Assembly (NCBI GenBank): GCA_964626405.1
Contig: CAZVFE010000052.1
Coordinates: 1-12,049 of the forward strand
DNA length: 12,049 nucleotides
Reading direction: 5' to 3'
From: CAZVFE01 sp964626405
GTDB taxonomy: Bacteria > Bacteroidota > Bacteroidia > Cytophagales > Spirosomataceae
Shown: piece after piece, positions 7,968 to 12,049 of the stretch
Layout: every line of letters begins with the position of its first letter
Position numbering within the stretch: position 1 is the first letter of the stretch
Notes under the pieces: model-generated
Told to the model about the DNA's origin: nothing
Database searches by the model: none
Seen by the model: the letters and a program-made list of their open reading frames with translations, nothing else
Program-made: the position numbers and the translations under genes

Positions 7968-8369
7968 TCAATCTTGATATATCTTATTCAATATTCCCAT
8001 ACCTATATAGAGGGTCGGAGAGATTAATATCTCCTGAAACAAGGCTCCCCAATAGGTAAGAATGGGACTAAAATAGGGTGTAAACCATTTTATACCCGCA
8101 AAAACAATTAAACAACTAAACAAACTTATGTGAACAAAATGCCATAATTGCTTCATCCAAACAGACTCTATATATTTTAAATGAAGTGAACCGATAATAT
8201 ATACAGCTAATGTTGTTAGAAATCTTATAATATGCCTATATATTTGCTCTTGATCAGAACTAAAAACTTTCCTTTCAACAAAAAATAAATAAAATAAAGA
8301 GTAAATGATGAAAATTATTAAAAGCCCTTTCCACCAAACTTTCGGTAGGTTAAACCAATTTTTTATCAT
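7968..8369 (-). CDS. Small multi-pass membrane protein partnered with the exosortase
   Basis: A 133-residue hydrophobic protein with about four membrane segments (roughly 13-31, 47-66, 77-94 and 103-125) and no motif I recognise as catalytic. It overlaps the end of the exosortase gene by 20 bp, implying translational coupling and a shared function. Bacteroidota exosortase genes are commonly followed by a small membrane protein of this size, annotated in databases under names such as exosortase-system-associated or XrtX-associated membrane protein. I assign it there by position, size and topology, not by residue-level recognition. It probably acts in the inner membrane with the exosortase. It is the last gene of the operon, with the terminator downstream. 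Confidence 0.7.
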   Translation of the reverse strand: MIKNWFNLPKVWWKGLLIIFIIYSLFYLFFVERKVFSSDQEQIYRHIIRFLTTLAVYIIGSLHLKYIESVWMKQLWHFVHISLFSCLIVFAGIKWFTPYFSPILTYWGALFQEILISPTLYIGMGILNKIYQD

Positions 8370-8937
8370 TTCTTAGAAATAAATACCATAAACAAAAAAT
8401 AAAACTATAGAGTAAAATCTTATAAATATAATGATGGGCTAATTCAAAAAAATTTTGATTATGAAGAGTAAGTTCTAAAAGTGCTAAACATCTAATTATA
8501 TTTGCAAAGTGAATCAAAATTGACCCAATAAGTATGTATACTACTTTTTTCCAAAATCTTCCTTGAATACAAATTAAAAAGCCTATATATAGCGCTATTA
8601 ATTCAAATCCATTACAAGAATCTGCAATACCCAATAAAACATATTTATAAAGCCTTACCTGATAAATTTTCTCAGGAATATCTACTAAATTTATCCTCAC
8701 AAAAGTTGCAAATGAATCTGTACTAAAACTATTCGTATTATACACCATATTCATAAAATGAGAGGTCTGCTGACCAACCAATTTAGTTAGTGATTCATTT
8801 AAAATTGGATTTTGTTTTTCTATAAAAATAAAATAGGATTCAAAAATTAATAAAAGGAAAAAGGCCTTTATTAAAAAGATTTGTACTCCTTTCGGAAAAT
8901 TTAAAAATTGCTTAACTAGTGGCCAATTCTTGTACAT
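8350..8937 (-). CDS. Exosortase/archaeosortase family protein (XrtX-like)
   Basis: A 195-residue multi-pass inner-membrane enzyme of the exosortase/archaeosortase family, which cleaves C-terminal sorting tails of exported proteins and transfers them to an acceptor. The catalytic residues are visible in the expected order: Cys108 in DSCNGFEL, Arg149 in NIIRCLALLEL, and His168/His169 in ELAHHYIYK. Each is next to a hydrophobic segment (about 18-40, 109-124, 130-156 and 172-189). The short length fits the compact Bacteroidota exosortases, as opposed to the longer proteobacterial XrtA. The ATG at 8937 lies 7 nt after the preceding gene's stop and was chosen over an ATG at 8991 that would overlap that gene by 47 bp. 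The PVDGG-tailed protein encoded two genes upstream is its likely substrate. The subtype (XrtX) is inferred from that tail. Confidence 0.87.
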   Translation of the reverse strand: MYKNWPLVKQFLNFPKGVQIFLIKAFFLLLIFESYFIFIEKQNPILNESLTKLVGQQTSHFMNMVYNTNSFSTDSFATFVRINLVDIPEKIYQVRLYKYVLLGIADSCNGFELIALYIGFLICIQGRFWKKVVYILIGSILIHFANIIRCLALLELTLHNQNFFELAHHYIYKILLYSFIFCLWYLFLRNDKKLV

Positions 8938-8944
8938 TGTTCTA

Positions 8945-11005
8945 TTATAATTTACTAATCTTTGAATGATACACTTTCCCTTCTTTATCAATAAGCCTTA
9001 AATCATAAAAACCTACAGGAAATTCACTTAAATCAAACTTAATTCCATTTTCTAAAATTATTGCATTATTTGAAATTATTCTGGAATCAACTAATTGTCC
9101 CAAAGTATTATATATTTCTATTTTAGAACCTGGAAGAAAATTATAAATTACATTAATATTATCGGTTGTAGGGTTGGGAAAAGTAACAATTTTATCATTA
9201 TATTTGGCTAATTCCTCATCAATTCTGGCCTTGTAATCCTTAGTGATAATAAATATATAAATATCCTCAAATTCCTCAACATTTGAAGCTAAATCCATTG
9301 GATAAAATTCATAACTATTTGGCATCAAGATAACATTAGAATTAATTTTACCCACCTGTAAACCACAAATTTTATCATCCCCTAAATATTGGGTATTAAT
9401 CTTTAAACCATATTGAAGAGTATTTGATCTATTATCTGTAAACCTAAATAAATTAGTTAACTTCAATTGAATCGTATCAATTTTAGTTAATGGTTTCCTC
9501 CCCTCAATTACCAGCTCCTTATTCAAATTTTTAATAAATAAATTTTCAAACGAATTTTTAGCAATTGGATAAGAATCCTCCAAACCTATTTCATTTGAAA
9601 ATCTTTCAGCAAAAGAAACTCTAACGGAAGAAAATGGATAATTTGAATAACTTGAATTATTATTTTTAAAATGACCATCTATTATAATACTTTCCATATT
9701 ATCTTCTATATTTCCTGATTCATAGGAATGGACTTGTTCTGTAATTTTCCCTTCAGGATGAAAAATTATTCTAGGATTTGGTCCAATGATAGGCATAAAA
9801 AATGATTGACCTGGATGAATATAAACATGATCCTCTTTAAACAAATTATAAAAATTCACTGTTCTAAATCCACCAAGAGCATCTGAGGTCCCTTGTAAAT
9901 AGGGGTTAAAATATAAATATTCTGCTTTAATATCCTCATTATATTCAATGGATAAAGGGTTAGATTTCCCAATTTTCAAAAAGGACCAAAAAGGATTACC
10001 ATAAATTAAATATTTTTGATTTTCAAAACTTGCACTATCAATTGTTTTGGAAATTTCATAAGCACAAGAATTTAATGCTCCATAGGTTCTCAGAATGGAA
10101 TTATCATGATTTGAACCAAGGGAGTCCTTCACATTACTCAAATCAGTAGATCGATCTCCGAAAAATTGTAAAATTACTCCCTTTCCCAAACCCCAATTTT
10201 CATGAAAAGTATTGGTATTTGGAAAGAGTCCTATCCCTTTCTCATTGAAATAGGATATTGTATTAATAGATTTACCCGTATCATACCCATCCGTTCCCGA
10301 AGGGAAAAAATTTAAAACATAGGTACCATAACCTGGAAAATTATTTTTAGATTCTTGGTATGATTCAAATATGGTCTTGTGTGGAATCAAACCTGGGCTT
10401 AAAAGTCTGGTAGAAACTACCGGAGAAAAAATAGGCCTTTCTACATAAACATCTCCTGTTATACCTGATTTAGGAACTCCATTTATACAAGGGCTAGAAC
10501 CAACCAAACTTGGCTTACCAAAAAAACCAATATTATCGGAAAAATTATTATCAAATTCCGCCTTAAAAACTAGTTTACCAGAATTAGAATTTAAATTGCC
10601 ATTTGTTGGCTGAACGTAATTATTAATTAATATTGAACCCCCATTTCCATCTATCGTACTATTTTTTTGAAGATGGTCTATCTCAAGAATGTTCAAAGAT
10701 TCAATAACCCCAGTCCGAGTATAAGGATCATTGGCATTTGGATCTTTTGAATTAGAATAGCCAGAAAAATTTGTTTCTCCTTTTAAAACTACCGTACCAT
10801 CAATATCCTGAAAATCGCCACCAATATGATTTACATTAGTCGTATTTTCAGCACTACCTATCATAATATTAGCGCCACCTTTATTTAAAAAGGTAGCGCT
10901 AGATCCAATATTAATGTTAAAGGTAGTTGTCTGGGAATATCCAGAAAGGTTAATTCCGCAAACTATTAATATAATAACGAAATAAACTTTTCTGAAAATT
11001 CTCAT
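8945..11005 (-). CDS. Large secreted surface protein with T9SS type A sorting domain
   Basis: A 686-residue exported protein. Residues 1-25 form a signal peptide (ending GYSQ) without a lipobox. The N-terminal third is Gly/Asn/Ser-rich with short alternating strands (FLNKGGANIMIG, GTVVLKGETNFSG, NGNLNSNSGKLVFKAEF), suggesting beta-rich structure. The middle carries a pattern common in Bacteroidota surface proteins: YGNPFW (335-340) and later HPGQSFFMP (397-405). From about 458 to the end it is homologous to the partial protein at the right edge of the window. The last 80 residues (607-686) form a type A T9SS C-terminal domain starting at FPNP (609-612) and ending in the GFYDLRLIDKEGKVYHSKI strands. 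It should cross the outer membrane by the type IX system and remain on the surface. No enzymatic motif was recognised; adhesion or structural roles are possible. Confidence 0.85.
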   Translation of the reverse strand: MRIFRKVYFVIILIVCGINLSGYSQTTTFNINIGSSATFLNKGGANIMIGSAENTTNVNHIGGDFQDIDGTVVLKGETNFSGYSNSKDPNANDPYTRTGVIESLNILEIDHLQKNSTIDGNGGSILINNYVQPTNGNLNSNSGKLVFKAEFDNNFSDNIGFFGKPSLVGSSPCINGVPKSGITGDVYVERPIFSPVVSTRLLSPGLIPHKTIFESYQESKNNFPGYGTYVLNFFPSGTDGYDTGKSINTISYFNEKGIGLFPNTNTFHENWGLGKGVILQFFGDRSTDLSNVKDSLGSNHDNSILRTYGALNSCAYEISKTIDSASFENQKYLIYGNPFWSFLKIGKSNPLSIEYNEDIKAEYLYFNPYLQGTSDALGGFRTVNFYNLFKEDHVYIHPGQSFFMPIIGPNPRIIFHPEGKITEQVHSYESGNIEDNMESIIIDGHFKNNNSSYSNYPFSSVRVSFAERFSNEIGLEDSYPIAKNSFENLFIKNLNKELVIEGRKPLTKIDTIQLKLTNLFRFTDNRSNTLQYGLKINTQYLGDDKICGLQVGKINSNVILMPNSYEFYPMDLASNVEEFEDIYIFIITKDYKARIDEELAKYNDKIVTFPNPTTDNINVIYNFLPGSKIEIYNTLGQLVDSRIISNNAIILENGIKFDLSEFPVGFYDLRLIDKEGKVYHSKISKL
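10871..10900 (-). other. Strong hairpin inside the 5' coding part of the T9SS gene
   Basis: On the transcribed strand, AGCGCTACCTTT and AAAGGTGGCGCT pair over 12 positions (one G-U) around a 6-nt loop, at codons 36-45 of the 686-residue protein. It is unusually GC-rich for this region. It is not followed by a T run, so it is not a terminator. It could be chance arising from coding of the SATFLNKGGA stretch, or a structure that tunes expression. Confidence 0.4.
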
Positions 11006-11027
11006 AATATAAATTCATGATTGAAAT

Positions 11028-11315
11028 TTAAGACTTTCTTAGTCTTCTCTTCATTCTCTTTACTCCTAAACCAGCCCCAGCAAGAAGCAATAAACTTAAC
11101 CCTCCATCTACTGGAATAGCGCTTGTATCCACTACTTCAAATGGATTATCTGGCCCCATACTTGTCCCTGCATTTAAGGTATTTCCTGAAACAGGGGAGG
11201 TGGTGTATTGATTAAAAGGTGAGGAGTTCCCTAAACCACTATCAATACTGGCTCTAGCCGAAATTGCTATCAAAACTCCTAGAGAAATAATAGATAAAAT
11301 TTTAAAATATTTCAT
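11028..11315 (-). CDS. Small exosortase substrate with PVDGG (PID-CTERM-like) tail
   Basis: A 95-residue exported protein in three parts. Residues 1-22 are a signal peptide (MKYFKILSIISLGVLIAISA then RA). Residues 23-67 form a short, polar Gly/Ser/Asn/Pro-rich stretch. The tail holds P68-V-D-G-G72, a hydrophobic helix (about 73-84) and a basic end KRMKRRLRK. This tripartite tail is the signature of exosortase sorting signals; the P-[IV]-D-G-G form is the one I know from Bacteroidota PID-CTERM proteins. Processing near the motif by the exosortase encoded two genes downstream would release a mature chain of only about 45-50 residues, presumably attached to a surface acceptor. It sits between two T9SS-cargo genes, with gaps of 37 and 22 bp. 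Its specific role is unknown. Confidence 0.85.
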   Translation of the reverse strand: MKYFKILSIISLGVLIAISARASIDSGLGNSSPFNQYTTSPVSGNTLNAGTSMGPDNPFEVVDTSAIPVDGGLSLLLLAGAGLGVKRMKRRLRKS

Positions 11316-11353
11316 TTTTACTACGATTGATTACAAATTTGTTAAAATAATTA

Positions 11354-12049
11354 TTACTGCTTAATGAACTTCGATGTCTTAACTTCACCATCCTTCGAAA
11401 TCAATCGAACAAAATACGCTCCATTAGAAAAATCTCTAACGTCCATTGTTACTCCATAAGTGGAAACTTTTGTAGAATTTTCAACATCGTGCGAAGAAAT
11501 TTTCTTACCTGTATTTCCAATAATTTCCACTGTACTTCCAGCTAACTTCTTATCGATAATAGTTATATAATCAGCAGATGGGTTTGGATAAACTACCATG
11601 TTTAAAGATTCCTTATTACCTAAATAATAATCTACTAAAGATTGATAAGACTTATCAAAAATCAATACCGAATATTTATCTTCAGCAGTTTTACCAGTTT
11701 CAATATCTAATGAATAAATATCATTCGAATTGGAAGGAATTTTAGAATACGAATCTGCTACTTTATTATACAATACATATAAATTATCACTCGTTAAATT
11801 TTCAGTATTAATTCTAAAGGCATATCGAGTATCTTGATTAGCAGTTTGACCACCATTAAATAATCTTGATAATCCTAATTGAATTGTATCAACCTTATTC
11901 ACAGGTTTTCTTCCTTCAATTACAAATTCATTTCCAATATTATTAATTACAAGATTTTCAAAACTATTTTTAAATGCTGCTCTAGAATCTTCTACACCAT
12001 AATCATTGGAAAATTTATCTGAATAAGAAACACGAACAGTTGAAAATGG
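11354..12049 (-). CDS. Secreted surface protein with T9SS type A sorting domain (C-terminal part only)
   Basis: The C-terminal 231 residues of a larger protein; the frame stays open to the right edge. A GTG at 11902 is internal, because homology to the 686-residue protein continues upstream of it. The visible part starts PFSTVRVSYSDKFSNDYG, continues through a shared block including NSFENL and VIEGRKP, and ends with a type A T9SS domain of about 80 residues starting at YPNP and closing with NGAYFVRLISKDGEVKTSKFIK. It is clearly a paralogue of the T9SS protein two genes downstream, though diverged. The N terminus, including the signal peptide, lies beyond the window. It is separated from the exosortase substrate gene by 37 bp and is likely co-transcribed with it. 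Expected location: outer cell surface. No enzymatic motif is visible in this part. Confidence 0.85.
   Translation of the reverse strand, partial: PFSTVRVSYSDKFSNDYGVEDSRAAFKNSFENLVINNIGNEFVIEGRKPVNKVDTIQLGLSRLFNGGQTANQDTRYAFRINTENLTSDNLYVLYNKVADSYSKIPSNSNDIYSLDIETGKTAEDKYSVLIFDKSYQSLVDYYLGNKESLNMVVYPNPSADYITIIDKKLAGSTVEIIGNTGKKISSHDVENSTKVSTYGVTMDVRDFSNGAYFVRLISKDGEVKTSKFIKQ

Noticed and set aside
11333..11342. Palindrome ACAAATTTGT in the gap upstream of the exosortase substrate gene, considered as an operator or promoter
   Set aside because: It is short and AT-only at the centre, has no partner repeat, and differs from TAnnTTTG; chance occurrence is likely in this composition.
11354..11902. 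A complete 182-residue gene starting at GTG 11902
   Set aside because: The frame stays open to the window edge and the residues upstream of the GTG match the paralogous T9SS protein, so this GTG is an internal valine codon.
1..12049. CRISPR arrays, tRNA or rRNA genes, insertion sequences or att sites
   Set aside because: No direct repeat arrays, cloverleaf sequences, transposase motifs or terminal inverted repeats were seen.

Overview
The window is AT-rich bacterial DNA that I assign to the Bacteroidota, probably a Cytophagales-like lineage. Four observations support the phylum: type IX secretion (T9SS) type A sorting tails, a Bacteroidota-style exosortase with a P-V-D-G-G (PID-CTERM-like) substrate, a NusG paralogue of the UpxY type, and promoter-like TTG...TAnnTTTG elements in place of -35/-10 boxes. 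The genus is not identifiable by reading alone.

Left edge (1-223): the first 60 codons of an ABC-type ATPase run leftward off the window and diverge from a rightward secreted serine hydrolase. Plus-strand block (224-7751): a beta-lactamase-fold serine hydrolase, an UpxY-type NusG paralogue, a membrane fatty acid hydroxylase/sterol desaturase, threonine synthase (thrC), and two tandem secreted type-B carboxylesterases separated by 2 bp. The genes are closely packed. Promoter-like TAnnTTTG motifs lie just before the desaturase and thrC, so this is probably several short transcription units and not one operon. Three of the six products are exported hydrolases with intact catalytic serines, which suggests processing of external or periplasmic esters or amides; no substrate can be read from the sequence.

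Convergent junction (7752-7967): two hairpins, one a clear bidirectional intrinsic terminator.

Minus-strand block (7968-12049, read right to left): the C-terminal part of a T9SS cargo protein, a 95-residue exosortase substrate, a second T9SS cargo homologous to the first, a compact exosortase with its Cys-Arg-His residues, and a four-helix membrane protein. Gaps are at most 37 bp and the last two genes overlap, so this looks like one operon. It encodes substrates of two different surface-anchoring systems together with the transpeptidase-like enzyme for one of them. This is the most interesting part of the window: a small, self-contained exosortase module embedded between T9SS-sorted surface proteins.
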